NCBI RefSeq assembly: GCF_965227725.1
Contig: NZ_CBDDGH010000005.1
Span: forward strand, 1 to 64,000
Origin: Shimia sp965227725
GTDB lineage: Bacteria > Pseudomonadota > Alphaproteobacteria > Rhodobacterales > Rhodobacteraceae
Length of the DNA: 64,000 nt
Direction of reading: 5' to 3'
The notes beneath the pieces are model-generated. The model worked only from the letters and a program-made list of their open reading frames with translations. It made no database searches and was not told the DNA's origin. Below, piece after piece: positions 17,566 to 25,955 of the stretch (position 1 is its first letter; each line of letters starts with the position of its first letter). Both the position numbers and the translations under genes were made by a program.

Positions 17566-18723
17566 CTAGCGGCTGGGGCGTAGAGCCGTAAGCAGGTATT
17601 TCGGCAAACGCAGGAGCAGGCGGCGGGCGAGCTCGGGGTATTCCACCTGACCGGCCAGAAGCTGCATATACATCATGCGCATGGTGCCGGAGCGGCGGAA
17701 GCTGGCCATTAGCGTCTTCTGCCAGCGCGGCCCAAAGATCACATGACGCAGGGCGCAGGCGATGCGCAGGTTGCGGTGCATGTCCTTGAGCGCTTTTTGA
17801 TAGCGGGCCAGCGCGGTCTGCGGCGCCTGAGCCAGAAGGGCATCGCATGCGGCTTGTGCGGCGAGTTGGCCGCTCTTCATGGCAAAGGCGATGCCCTCAC
17901 CGGTGATCGGATCCACCAGCCCGGCGGCGTCTCCGGCCAGCAGCACAGAGGCGCGTCCGGGGTGGGGGCGGAAATCGCCAAAAGGCAGGTGGTGGCCTTT
18001 GACCTTCACCGCGTCAGTCGGCAGGCCCAAGGTGGTGAGATAGGCGGCCATCTGCGCCTTCATATCCGGGTTCTCAGCCCTCAGGCCGCCGATGCCCACG
18101 GTGGTGGAGCCCTGTTTGGGGAAGGACCAGCCATAGCCCCACTGGGCGGCGGCAAAATCAATGCGCAGGGGCTGGGTTTGCGGGTCTTGCAACGCCAGCG
18201 GGGCCTCTATTTCAAGGCCAAAGCCGATGGTCTTGGTGTCAAACGCCGCGCCAAAGAGGTGTTTGGCGACAATCGAGCTGACCCCATCCGCGCCGATCAG
18301 CACGCGGCAGGTGAGCGTGTCGCCATCGCGGAAGGTCACGGAGCTGTCGGTGAGGTTGGCCACGGGGCGGCCGGTGAAATCCTGCGCGCCCGCCGCCAGC
18401 GCGTGGCCAAACATTTGCGCATCAATGTCCAGCCGCATGGTCAGATGCAGGGGCGGGATGTCTTCGAGCTTGGCCAGCTCTTCGCCCTCATACCAGAGGG
18501 CGCAGTTGTGGCGGGTGACGGCCTGAGATAGATCAGGGTCTTGCCCGAAAATCTCGCGGAAATAGCTGCGGCTGCGCTCTGTGAAGAGGCCGCCACAGAG
18601 TTTGCTGCGCGGAAAGCGCGCCTTGTCCACCAAGGCGACCCGCAGGCCTTGTCTGGCAGCCCAAGCGGCCGCCGCACTGCCTGCCGGACCGGCACCAATG
18701 ATGATGATGTCAAACTCTGTCAT
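17566..18723 (-). CDS. Geranylgeranyl-reductase family FAD-dependent oxidoreductase
   Basis: 385 residues. N-terminal Rossmann FAD motif IIIIGAGPAGSAAAAWAARQG (residues about 5-25), the KLCGGLFTERS segment typical of the family, a middle RVLIGADGVSS, and the second FAD motif VLLAGDAAGLVDPITGEGI. Relatives reduce prenyl chains of chlorophyll or lipids or act as uncharacterised flavoproteins. No photosynthesis gene is nearby, so the substrate is open. It is transcribed alone. Confidence 0.85.
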   Translation of the reverse strand: MTEFDIIIIGAGPAGSAAAAWAARQGLRVALVDKARFPRSKLCGGLFTERSRSYFREIFGQDPDLSQAVTRHNCALWYEGEELAKLEDIPPLHLTMRLDIDAQMFGHALAAGAQDFTGRPVANLTDSSVTFRDGDTLTCRVLIGADGVSSIVAKHLFGAAFDTKTIGFGLEIEAPLALQDPQTQPLRIDFAAAQWGYGWSFPKQGSTTVGIGGLRAENPDMKAQMAAYLTTLGLPTDAVKVKGHHLPFGDFRPHPGRASVLLAGDAAGLVDPITGEGIAFAMKSGQLAAQAACDALLAQAPQTALARYQKALKDMHRNLRIACALRHVIFGPRWQKTLMASFRRSGTMRMMYMQLLAGQVEYPELARRLLLRLPKYLLTALRPSR

Positions 18724-18806
18724 GCTTTATCCCTCGGTTTGCTTCTATCAGCTTTTCCCTCCGAGGCCAGACGGATACGGTGGCGCAGCAAGTGAAAGGA
18801 CCAGCC

Positions 18807-19214
18807 ATGACCGAAGAGAAACAGCCCGCAGGCGAAGCGACATTGCGGGTGCTGGCGATGCCGGCGGATGTGAATGTGAACGGGGACATCTTTGGCGGCT
18901 GGGTGTTAAGCCAGATGGACATCGCGAGCGGGATCATCGCGGCGCAGCGTGCCAAGGGGCGCGTGACCACGGTGGCGGTGGATGCGATGAAATTTATCCG
19001 GCCGGTCGGAGTGGGGGATATCCTCTGCGTCTGGGCCTGGGTCGAGCGGGTTGGCCGCAGCTCCATGGCGATCAAGATCGAAGCCTGGGCGGTGCGCCAC
19101 CGGCAGGGGATTTCGGAAAAGGTGACCGAGGCGGTCTTTACCTATGTGGCAATTGACGAGGATGGCAGTCCACGGCCGGTGCCCGAGGAAGAGACGCCTT
19201 GGCCCGGTGCCTGA
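18807..19214 (+). CDS. Acyl-CoA thioesterase, YciA-like hotdog protein
   Basis: 135 residues from the ATG at 18807 (AAAGGA upstream). A single hotdog domain with the YciA/BACH signature MPADVNVNGDIFGGWVLSQMD, where the Asp and surrounding Gly are catalytic in the family, then VTVAVDAMKF-like and RVGRSSMAIKIEAW strands. It hydrolyses short- or medium-chain acyl-CoA in the cytosol. It is divergent from the flavoprotein gene. Confidence 0.93.
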   Translation: MTEEKQPAGEATLRVLAMPADVNVNGDIFGGWVLSQMDIASGIIAAQRAKGRVTTVAVDAMKFIRPVGVGDILCVWAWVERVGRSSMAIKIEAWAVRHRQGISEKVTEAVFTYVAIDEDGSPRPVPEEETPWPGA

Positions 19215-19315
19215 GTGGCGCTTACTGCTAAGGCATGGGAGGGCAACGGGCGGCGCGCGGTGGATTGGCCGCGCGTTAAAAGCTTGGCGCTGACATGGGC
19301 GCAAAGGAGAGCGCC

Positions 19316-19759
19316 ATGTCAGAAGAGATCCGTCCGCCACATCGGCCCAGCCGCCGCGCCGCCCAAAGCGCGGTGATCAAAGGCACCAAGGCGCAGCGAC
19401 AGGCGCGGGCGGCATTGGGGCGAAACCTCTTGATGCTGACCACGGAAAGCTGGGTCACCTCGGCCCTGCGGGAGGCGGTGCCGGAGGCGTGGCATCATCT
19501 GGAGCAGGATCTGGAGGTGCAGGAGCGCAAGGAGAAGGTGACGCTGTACCTCGATAAATCCGTGGCGCGGTTTTATCGGGCGATGGGCAAAGGCTATCAG
19601 GCGCGGATCAACCGTCTGTTGGCGACATGGGCCCAGATGAAGATCGCCGAAGAGCTGCATATTGATGCGGCGATGGACGATCATGGCGATAGTACAGAGG
19701 CGGCGCAAAGCCAGCTGTTGGGGCCGCGGTCAGGTGAGGCCGAAACGAACGCGCCGTGA
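19316..19759 (+). CDS. BrnA-like antitoxin family protein without a BrnT partner
   Basis: 147 residues; the ATG at 19316 has AAAGGAG. The C-terminal half contains VTLYLDKSVARFYRAMGKGY followed by QARINRLLATWAQMK, the BrnA-type ribbon-helix-helix core. The N-terminal 70 residues are basic and lack a known domain. No BrnT toxin gene flanks it, so it is either an orphan antitoxin or a DNA-binding protein of other use. Confidence 0.7.
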   Translation: MSEEIRPPHRPSRRAAQSAVIKGTKAQRQARAALGRNLLMLTTESWVTSALREAVPEAWHHLEQDLEVQERKEKVTLYLDKSVARFYRAMGKGYQARINRLLATWAQMKIAEELHIDAAMDDHGDSTEAAQSQLLGPRSGEAETNAP

Positions 19760-19771
19760 GTGGTGGCGAGA

Positions 19772-19987
19772 TCAGGCTTTGTGCAGCGTGATCTCTTCGC
19801 GTTCGTCTTCGGAGCGGCGCAGGGCGCAGGCGAGATAGGTCAGGGCAAACACCGCCAGCGGGAAGCCCAGAGAGAAGCCGAAATAGGTGGCGATCCCCGT
19901 CCAGACACCGGCTCCCAGCACAAACACCTGGATCAGGCCAATAATGAAACCTGCGATACTTCCGGGGATGAATAGTGCGAGTGCCAT
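19772..19987 (-). CDS. Small membrane protein
   Basis: 71 residues starting at MALALFIPGS (TAGGA upstream); a 10-codon upstream extension is possible but lacks a ribosome site. Two hydrophobic helices are followed by a charged tail (RRSEDEREEITLHKA). The family is not recognised. It is downstream of another small membrane protein on the same strand and convergent with the brnA-like gene. Confidence 0.6.
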   Translation of the reverse strand: MALALFIPGSIAGFIIGLIQVFVLGAGVWTGIATYFGFSLGFPLAVFALTYLACALRRSEDEREEITLHKA

Positions 19988-20103
19988 GGGGTGTCCTATC
20001 ACGGTGTGCCTCGTCATTGTGTCGGTTAAATAGGGCGGAAGTAGGGCCTGGCAAGGGCTTTGATTTTCCCGGTCGGCGCAAATTTGCCCAAGTTTTCCGA
20101 GTG

Positions 20104-20523
20104 TCAGATTTTCCTTATTTTACGCAATGGGTTGGCGGATGAGCGGATTGTTGCAGCCCAGGTGTCGATCAGAGTGGCGGCGGCTGCGGTGAGGGTGGCG
20201 GCGGTAAAAAGGCCGGTGGCGATCCAGCCAAAATGCCAGAGCTGGCCGGCAAGCTGGTCTTCGGCATAAGAGGCTGCAAACTGGAGCTGACCGTATTTGG
20301 CGGCCCCAAAGGCAAGCGCCGTGGCGAGCAGGAAAGCGACAGTCAGCGGGAGTGTATTGAGGCGCAGGCCCGCCAGTGTGGCCAGCAAGAGACCAAGGGG
20401 TGCGCCAATCAGCAGGGTTTGCTGGCTCCACCACGGATGTGCGCCGAGCGGGCGGGCCACATCAACGAGGATGAGCACGGCCATGAGGAGGGCGGCGGTA
20501 AGAGCTGGGATCAGGTGGCGCAT
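20104..20523 (-). CDS. Small integral membrane protein
   Basis: 139 residues from the ATG at 20523 (GGAG upstream). The frame is open to 20688, but the extra part is Pro/Arg-rich shadow sequence over the REP and G13 region. Four hydrophobic segments are visible (about 5-25, 38-55, 60-80, 100-125). No family is recognised. The G13 tract lies about 100 bases upstream of its start, where a promoter would be. Confidence 0.6.
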   Translation of the reverse strand: MRHLIPALTAALLMAVLILVDVARPLGAHPWWSQQTLLIGAPLGLLLATLAGLRLNTLPLTVAFLLATALAFGAAKYGQLQFAASYAEDQLAGQLWHFGWIATGLFTAATLTAAAATLIDTWAATIRSSANPLRKIRKI

Positions 20524-20620
20524 GGGGTGTCTCCGATGTTGGTATGGAGATGGGGATGCGCGGGGGCGTGGGGAAGGGTTGTTACAGAGGGATGGCGGGG
20601 GTGTGATGGGGTGTGTTTGT

Positions 20621-20633
20621 GGGGGGGGGGGGG
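20621..20633. repeat. Homopolymer of 13 G
   Basis: Uninterrupted G13 between the divergent small membrane protein gene and the RAYT gene. Such tracts are prone to slippage and to sequencing error. Confidence 0.85.
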
Positions 20634-20641
20634 CGCGGCGA

Positions 20642-20670
20642 GGTGCGCAGCGAGTTCGCACCTTACGGGG
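20642..20670 (+). repeat. REP element 1 (upstream of RAYT)
   Basis: 29-bp imperfect palindrome beginning GGTGCGCAG and ending CGCACCTTACGGGG. It matches the downstream element at 21245-21273 at all but a few positions and has the same orientation. Confidence 0.8.
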
Positions 20671-20707
20671 TAGGGTTTGGTTAACCAAGATTGGGCAGAC
20701 TTATGGG

Positions 20708-21187
20708 ATGTCTTGTTATGTGCGGCCCAGGGTTCCGGGCGCGACGATTTTCTTTACCGTGAATATAGCGCAGCGTGGTGGCGACCTGCTGGTGCGCCAT
20801 GTTGAGGCCTTACGCGACGCGGTGCGGCGTACGCGGTCTGAGCGGTTGTTTTACATTGATGCCTGGGTGGTCTTGCCCGACCACATGCATGCGGTCTGGA
20901 CCTTGCCGCCGGGGGACAGCGACTACGCAACACGGTGGCGACTGATTAAAGCACGGTTTTCACGACATGTGCCCAAAGGCAGGCTACGCCCAAGCCATAT
21001 CTCGCGCCGGGAGCGCGGGGTGTGGCAGCGGCGGTTCTGGGAGCATCATGTGCGGGATCAGCGAGATTATGACGCTGCGGTGCGCTATTGCCATCTGAAC
21101 CCGGTGAAACGTGGGTTTGTCGCGCGGGCGGAGGATTGGCCGTTTTCGTCGGTGCATCGAGAGATTGCCGCAGGGCGGTGGGCGTAG
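20708..21187 (+). CDS. REP-associated tyrosine transposase (RAYT)
   Basis: 159 residues from the ATG at 20708. The HUH motif appears as VVLPDHMHAVW and the catalytic Tyr in RYCHLNPVKRGFV, both typical of RAYT/IS200-like Y1 single-strand nucleases. It is flanked by cognate REP palindromes, one upstream and two downstream, the first of which overlaps its stop codon. RAYTs are usually single-copy domesticated enzymes that spread REPs rather than themselves. Confidence 0.93.
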   Translation: MSCYVRPRVPGATIFFTVNIAQRGGDLLVRHVEALRDAVRRTRSERLFYIDAWVVLPDHMHAVWTLPPGDSDYATRWRLIKARFSRHVPKGRLRPSHISRRERGVWQRRFWEHHVRDQRDYDAAVRYCHLNPVKRGFVARAEDWPFSSVHREIAAGRWA

Positions 21188-21208
21188 GGTGCGCGGTTGC
21201 CGAGCACC
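21183..21208 (-). repeat. REP element 2 (inverted, overlapping the RAYT stop)
   Basis: On the minus strand it reads GGTGC, then a divergent centre, then CGCGCACCCTACG. It is therefore the same element as REP 1 and 3 in the opposite orientation, and forms an inverted pair with REP 3. Confidence 0.65.
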
Positions 21209-21244
21209 TTTGTTGCGTGTGGCGTGCGGTGGACGTTGGGCGGT

Positions 21245-21273
21245 GGTGCGCAGTGAATGCGCACCCTACGGGG
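21245..21273 (+). repeat. REP element 3 (downstream of RAYT)
   Basis: 29-bp palindrome GGTGCGCAG ... TGCGCACCCTACGGGG, nearly identical to REP 1. Confidence 0.8.
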
Positions 21274-21293
21274 ATTGCCCGTGGGGGCGAACG

Positions 21294-21323
21294 AAAACAC
21301 CCGCGCGGGGGCGCGGGTGTTTT
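21294..21323. terminator. Bidirectional terminator
   Basis: Thirteen-base arms AAAACACCCGCGC / GCGCGGGTGTTTT around GGGG. It serves ettA on the minus strand and separates it from the REP region. Confidence 0.85.
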
Positions 21324-21349
21324 GGTTTCCAGAGTAGTGCGATGGCGCG

Positions 21350-23017
21350 TTAGCGCGTGAACTTCTTGTGCTTCAGGCGCTTGGGTTCCAGGGCATCTGG
21401 GCCGAGGCGGCGTTTTTTGTCTTCTTCGTAGTCCTCGAAGTTGCCTTCGAACCATTCCACATGGGCGTCGCCTTCAAAGGCGAGGATGTGGGTACAGATC
21501 CGGTCGAGGAAGAAGCGGTCGTGGGAGATGACCACGGCGCAGCCGGCGAAATCGACCAGCGCGTCTTCGAGGGCGCGGAGGGTTTCGACGTCCAGATCGT
21601 TGGTCGGTTCGTCGAGCAGCAGCACGTTGCCGCCTTCTTTGAGCAGGCGCGCCATGTGCACGCGGTTGCGCTCACCACCGGAGAGCAGGTTCAGCGGTTT
21701 CTGCTGATCGCCACCTTTGAAGTTGAACGAAGAGCAATAGGCGCGGGAGTTGACCTGCGCATCGCCCAGCTCGATGATCTCGGCGCCGCCGGAGATGGCT
21801 TCCCAGACGGTGTCTTTGTCGTTCAGATCATCGCGGGACTGATCCACATAGCTCAGCTTCACGGTGTCGCCGTATTCCACGGTGCCCTCGTCAGGCTGTT
21901 CCTGACCGGTGAGCATCTTGAAGAGCGTGGATTTACCGGCGCCGTTGGGGCCGATCACGCCGACAATGCCACCCGGAGGCAGGGAGAATTCGAGGTTTTC
22001 AATGAGCTGCTTGTCGCCAAAGTGCTTGGACAGCCCGTTGACTTCGATCACCTTGGAGCCAAGGCGCGGGCCGTTTGGAATGACGATCTGCGCGCGGGTG
22101 ATTTTCTCGCGCTCAGACTGGCTGGCCAGATCGTTATAGGCGGCGATACGCGCTTTGGATTTGGCCTGACGGGCTTTCTGGCCCTGACGCATCCACTCAA
22201 GTTCGCGCTCAAGCGTTTTCTGCTTGGATTTGTCTTCGCGGGCTTCCTGCTCCAGACGTTTGGCTTTCTGCTCCAGCCATGCAGAATAGTTGCCCTCGTA
22301 AGGGATGCCGCGGCCGCGGTCGAGCTCTAGGATCCAACCGGTGATGTCATCCAGGAAGTAACGGTCGTGGGTGACGCAGAGGATGGTGCCTTTGTAGTCG
22401 ATCAGGTGCTGTTGCAGCCAGGCGATGGTTTCCGCATCGAGGTGGTTGGTCGGTTCGTCAAGCAGCAGCATGTCGGGCGCTTCCAGCAGCAGTTTGCAGA
22501 GCGCGACACGGCGTTTCTCACCACCGGAGAGATCGGCGATATTGGCATCATCGGGCGGGCAGCGCAGGGCCTCCATGGAGATGTCGACCTGGCTGTCCAG
22601 ATCCCAGAGGTTTTCGCTGTCGATGGCGTCCTGAAGGACGGTCATCTCTTCCATCAACTCGTCGGTGTAGTTCTCCGCCATTTCGATGGCGATGGCGTTG
22701 AACCGATCAACTTTGTCTTTCTTTTCCTTCACACCCAGCATGACGTTTTCACGCACAGAGAGGCTCTCATCCAGCTGCGGCTCCTGTGGCAGGTAGCCGA
22801 CTTTGGCGCCCTCGGCAGACCACGCCTCACCGGTGAAGTCTTTGTCGAGACCCGCCATGATCTTCATCAGGGTGGATTTACCGGCGCCGTTGACGCCGAC
22901 CACACCGATTTTCACGCCCGGAAGGAAGGACAGGTGGATGTTTTCAAAACATTTTTTACCACCGGGGTAGGTCTTGGACACACCCTGCATGTGGTAGACA
23001 TATTGATAAGATGCCAT
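21350..23017 (-). CDS. ettA: Energy-dependent translational throttle protein EttA (ABC-F)
   Basis: 555 residues, the usual EttA length, with no membrane span. Two ABC domains: Walker A GVNGAGKST and GPNGAGKST, signatures LSGGEKRRVALCKL and LSGGERNRVHMARL, Walker B MLLLDEPTNHLD and VLLLDEPTNDLD. The linker between them (about 240-310) is long and basic, as in ribosome E-site binders. It gates the first elongation steps according to the ATP/ADP ratio. Its own terminator lies downstream. Confidence 0.97.
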   Translation of the reverse strand: MASYQYVYHMQGVSKTYPGGKKCFENIHLSFLPGVKIGVVGVNGAGKSTLMKIMAGLDKDFTGEAWSAEGAKVGYLPQEPQLDESLSVRENVMLGVKEKKDKVDRFNAIAIEMAENYTDELMEEMTVLQDAIDSENLWDLDSQVDISMEALRCPPDDANIADLSGGEKRRVALCKLLLEAPDMLLLDEPTNHLDAETIAWLQQHLIDYKGTILCVTHDRYFLDDITGWILELDRGRGIPYEGNYSAWLEQKAKRLEQEAREDKSKQKTLERELEWMRQGQKARQAKSKARIAAYNDLASQSEREKITRAQIVIPNGPRLGSKVIEVNGLSKHFGDKQLIENLEFSLPPGGIVGVIGPNGAGKSTLFKMLTGQEQPDEGTVEYGDTVKLSYVDQSRDDLNDKDTVWEAISGGAEIIELGDAQVNSRAYCSSFNFKGGDQQKPLNLLSGGERNRVHMARLLKEGGNVLLLDEPTNDLDVETLRALEDALVDFAGCAVVISHDRFFLDRICTHILAFEGDAHVEWFEGNFEDYEEDKKRRLGPDALEPKRLKHKKFTR

Positions 23018-23087
23018 GGGAGCCGACTCCGTTCGCCAAAATCACGTTAGAGCGTGTGATAGCGGAGGGCGGGGGCGGGGGCAATCG

Positions 23088-24488
23088 CTAGTCATCGCCG
23101 AAAGGGACCACCTCAACTTCGCCGAGCTTATTCCGAGCTGTTTCCAGTACCACTGAGTGCATGCTGCCTCTGTTTAAGTCGTCGGGCATGAATTGCTTGT
23201 GGCGTTCATTCACCCACTCTTGGTCGGCCCGAAAGCCATCATTGAAGATGTAGTTCCAAAATTCACTAAGTAGTTGATGCCTTTCGACGCGGAGAGGATC
23301 TCTGTTGGGAAAAGAAAGTTTGTCGAAGCCTAGCGTTTCAAGAAGCCCTATTTGTCTTGTGTTCCCAAGACACAATGCTCGAAACTCTTTAGATGATTGA
23401 TGCTTCAGAATAATTAGCCCCGCCAACATCCAGTTTGACAAGACGCCACCCCAAGCTGTGTCGAAGGGGTGTAGTACTGAACAATGCGAATAGAGCCTTT
23501 CAATATCCCTAAGTGAGAGACTTTGGTTCAATCGAGGTAACTCCAGATAGACGTCAAGTGCTTCGGCCAATGGGTTGCCTACTAAACCCATCTCTTCTTT
23601 TGCATTTTTCGAAAACTGCAATAAAGGTTTTAAACCAACGTGTTTATTGCCGTTGTTAAGGCGCATGCTGAGAGTGATGAATTTACCGAGATAACCTTCG
23701 GCATTCGAGCCAGAGCCATATCGTGACCTTACTGAATTTGCGAGTTCCAGAAGATTGGTTCCCAACACAAAATGCACGCCATCCACATTGAAGAAATGCT
23801 TGATGATTTCCAGCACGGAGAGAGCGTAGTCGGGGCGGCAGCGGTCCAGTTCGTCGATGACGATGACCAGCTTTTGAGTTGGCGATCCTTGCTCATCAGG
23901 GGCAGTAAGCTGGACAAGCGCGCTCCGGAAAGCTTCCATTGCGGCGCGTTTGCCGTCTTCCTTCTTCCAAAAGTCATTCAGCGATTTGGCGATGTCGCCG
24001 CCTTCCTCTGAGAGCTTGTCGCCAATGTCATTGAGAGCGCCATCTTCGTCTCCGGTCAAAGAGATTGCTTTGCCCACAAGTGCAGCGGTGCCGAGCCGGA
24101 GCGCGGCTTTGCCTAAAAAGGGCGCGGCGTTCTTTGCAATGCGCCATGCTTTTGCGGATTTGCTTTCTGGGTCACGTTCGATGCGCTCCGAGATTGCGCT
24201 GGTCAATGCAATCAGTGGATCGTCCAAATAGTCGTGTTGAAACGCATCGAAATAGACTGTCTGTGTTTTGTCACCATGATGCTTAAGATGCTCGCCGACC
24301 CAGCATTTCAGGAACACCGATTTGCCGGAGCCCCATGCGCCGTCAAGGGCGATGACGAGGGGGTCGTCTATCCGCTCGACAAGATCGGAGAGTTTGTCGC
24401 CCGTGGTTTTGCGGCTAAGCTTATCGTGTCCGTCAAAGCCATCTTCGTAGAGGGTGATCTTTGGTTCGGGAATGTAGAGGCGCGCCAT
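23088..24488 (-). CDS. KAP family P-loop NTPase
   Basis: 466 residues. Walker A GAWGSGKSVFLKCW near residue 50 and Walker B KLVIVIDELDRCRPDYAL near 215 are both of KAP type, and the region about 110-150 is hydrophobic, as in membrane-inserted KAP proteins. KAP NTPases include phage-exclusion proteins such as PifA, but most are uncharacterised. The 3' half has clearly more A/T and different codon use than ettA and nadD around it, which suggests acquisition by transfer. No toxin, nuclease or transposase adjoins it. Confidence 0.85.
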   Translation of the reverse strand: MARLYIPEPKITLYEDGFDGHDKLSRKTTGDKLSDLVERIDDPLVIALDGAWGSGKSVFLKCWVGEHLKHHGDKTQTVYFDAFQHDYLDDPLIALTSAISERIERDPESKSAKAWRIAKNAAPFLGKAALRLGTAALVGKAISLTGDEDGALNDIGDKLSEEGGDIAKSLNDFWKKEDGKRAAMEAFRSALVQLTAPDEQGSPTQKLVIVIDELDRCRPDYALSVLEIIKHFFNVDGVHFVLGTNLLELANSVRSRYGSGSNAEGYLGKFITLSMRLNNGNKHVGLKPLLQFSKNAKEEMGLVGNPLAEALDVYLELPRLNQSLSLRDIERLYSHCSVLHPFDTAWGGVLSNWMLAGLIILKHQSSKEFRALCLGNTRQIGLLETLGFDKLSFPNRDPLRVERHQLLSEFWNYIFNDGFRADQEWVNERHKQFMPDDLNRGSMHSVVLETARNKLGEVEVVPFGDD

Positions 24489-24557
24489 GGGAAAATCCTT
24501 GGAGTAATCGCCTTATACGTGCGTTTGAATTTCCCAATTGTCCAGCGTTATCCGCCT

Positions 24558-24959
24558 CTACTCAAACTCCACCAGCCGTTTGCTCTCGCCACCGCTCACA
24601 TAAAAATACTCGGTCAGCGTGCGGCCGTCGGGCAGGCGTTCGTGCTCAACGGAGAGGCGCTCTGTGCCGTCAAAACGGGCGGCGGGGCCTGCGGGGCAGG
24701 TGGTGCGGAAGTTTTTCAGGGTAAAGCCGCCTTTGCGGTGGGTCTTGGTGGCCAGCGCAAAGGGGCCGATTTTGCCGCCACAGCTTTTCTGAACAAAGGC
24801 GATCACCTGTTTCACGCTATAGCCCTCATGCAGCATCACGCCGCGCACGTCCGGTGACTGCGTGGTGATCGTGTAGCCCACAAACTTCTTGTCCTGCGCC
24901 AGCGCCGGGGTGGCGGCGGCCAGAAGGGTGAGCGCGGCTAGGGCGGCTTTGGGTGTCAT
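24558..24959 (-). CDS. Secreted protein of unknown function
   Basis: 133 residues with a Sec signal peptide (hydrophobic core TLLAAATPALA, cleavage before QDKK). The mature part has two Cys (KSCGGKIGP and FRTTCPAG) that could form a disulfide, so it is probably periplasmic. It has no recognised domain. It is divergent from nadD and directly upstream of the KAP gene on the same strand, 69 bases away. Confidence 0.7.
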   Translation of the reverse strand: MTPKAALAALTLLAAATPALAQDKKFVGYTITTQSPDVRGVMLHEGYSVKQVIAFVQKSCGGKIGPFALATKTHRKGGFTLKNFRTTCPAGPAARFDGTERLSVEHERLPDGRTLTEYFYVSGGESKRLVEFE

Positions 24960-25097
24960 GCTGTGCCTCAGTTTTTTCGCCGACGTTAGTGGCTGTGCGC
25001 GGCCAGCGCAATACGGGGGACATCACAGGGGCGACAGAGGTGCGCGAGTACGCCGGGCGGGCTTGACAGCCGGGGCGGGAAAAGGTCAGGAGGCGGG

Positions 25098-25703
25098 GTG
25101 CCTTACGGATTGCCATATGTCGCGCGCGGCCAGCGCATTGGCCTGCTGGGGGGATCGTTTGATCCGCCGCATGCGGGGCATGTGCATATCACGCTGGAGG
25201 CGATGAAACGCTTCGGGCTGGATCAGGTCTGGTGGCTGGTGAGCCCGGGAAACCCGTTGAAGGCGCGTGGCCCGGCGGGGCTTGGGCGGCGCTTGCTGGC
25301 GGCGCGGGCGCTGATGCAGCATCCGCGGGTGTTTGTGAGCGATTTTGAGACGCAGGCGGGCACGCGCTATACGGCCGAAACCATTGCGAGATTGCAGCAG
25401 GCCGTGCCGCAGGCGCAGTTTGTCTGGCTGATGGGCGCGGATAATCTGGCGCAGTTTCATCGCTGGAAAGATTGGCAGGAGATCATGGCGCGGGTGCCGG
25501 TGGGCGTGCTGGCGCGGCCCGGAGACCGGATTGAAGCGCGCACTGCCAAGGCGGCGCAGGTGTTTCGCAAGGCGCGTCTGAAGCCGCGTGAAAACCGGCT
25601 GTTGAGTCGTTCAGCGGCGCCGGCCTGGGGCTTTGCCAATGTGCCGATGCGCGCAATCAGCTCCACTGAACTGCGCAAAAATGGTGCTTGGCCAGAGGCT
25701 TAG
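25098..25703 (+). CDS. nadD: Nicotinate-nucleotide adenylyltransferase
   Basis: 201 residues, starting at a GTG with AGGAGG just upstream. The nucleotidyltransferase motif GGSFDPPHAGH is at residues 18-28, FVWLMGADNL mid-protein, and the ISSTELR motif at the C-terminus. It adenylates nicotinate mononucleotide in NAD biosynthesis. It is not followed by rsfS or rlmH here. Confidence 0.95.
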   Translation: MPYGLPYVARGQRIGLLGGSFDPPHAGHVHITLEAMKRFGLDQVWWLVSPGNPLKARGPAGLGRRLLAARALMQHPRVFVSDFETQAGTRYTAETIARLQQAVPQAQFVWLMGADNLAQFHRWKDWQEIMARVPVGVLARPGDRIEARTAKAAQVFRKARLKPRENRLLSRSAAPAWGFANVPMRAISSTELRKNGAWPEA

Positions 25704-25955
25704 GCGATAGTTCAAAACCCATCTTTCTGCCCGAGCGCCTGTAAGCAACTGTTAACGCAACTTTCCTACGGTGAGCGCAACAGGACAGGGCTGTCTTGTG
25801 CTCAAAACCGTCTGATCCCCTTGGTGCGCAAAGGCGCCGTGGCGCGCAGATGAGTGCGGTCACTCACCCGCCAAAAGGCACAGATGCCCCCCTGAGACTA
25901 TGGCAATGACCTCTCTTGCAGAGGCAAACTGGGGGCCGCTTAGCGGATCGAGGCA

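Noticed and set aside
25704..25955. Riboswitch upstream of the chemoreceptor
   Set aside because: There is a hairpin at 25773-25803, but no known riboswitch core could be recognised.
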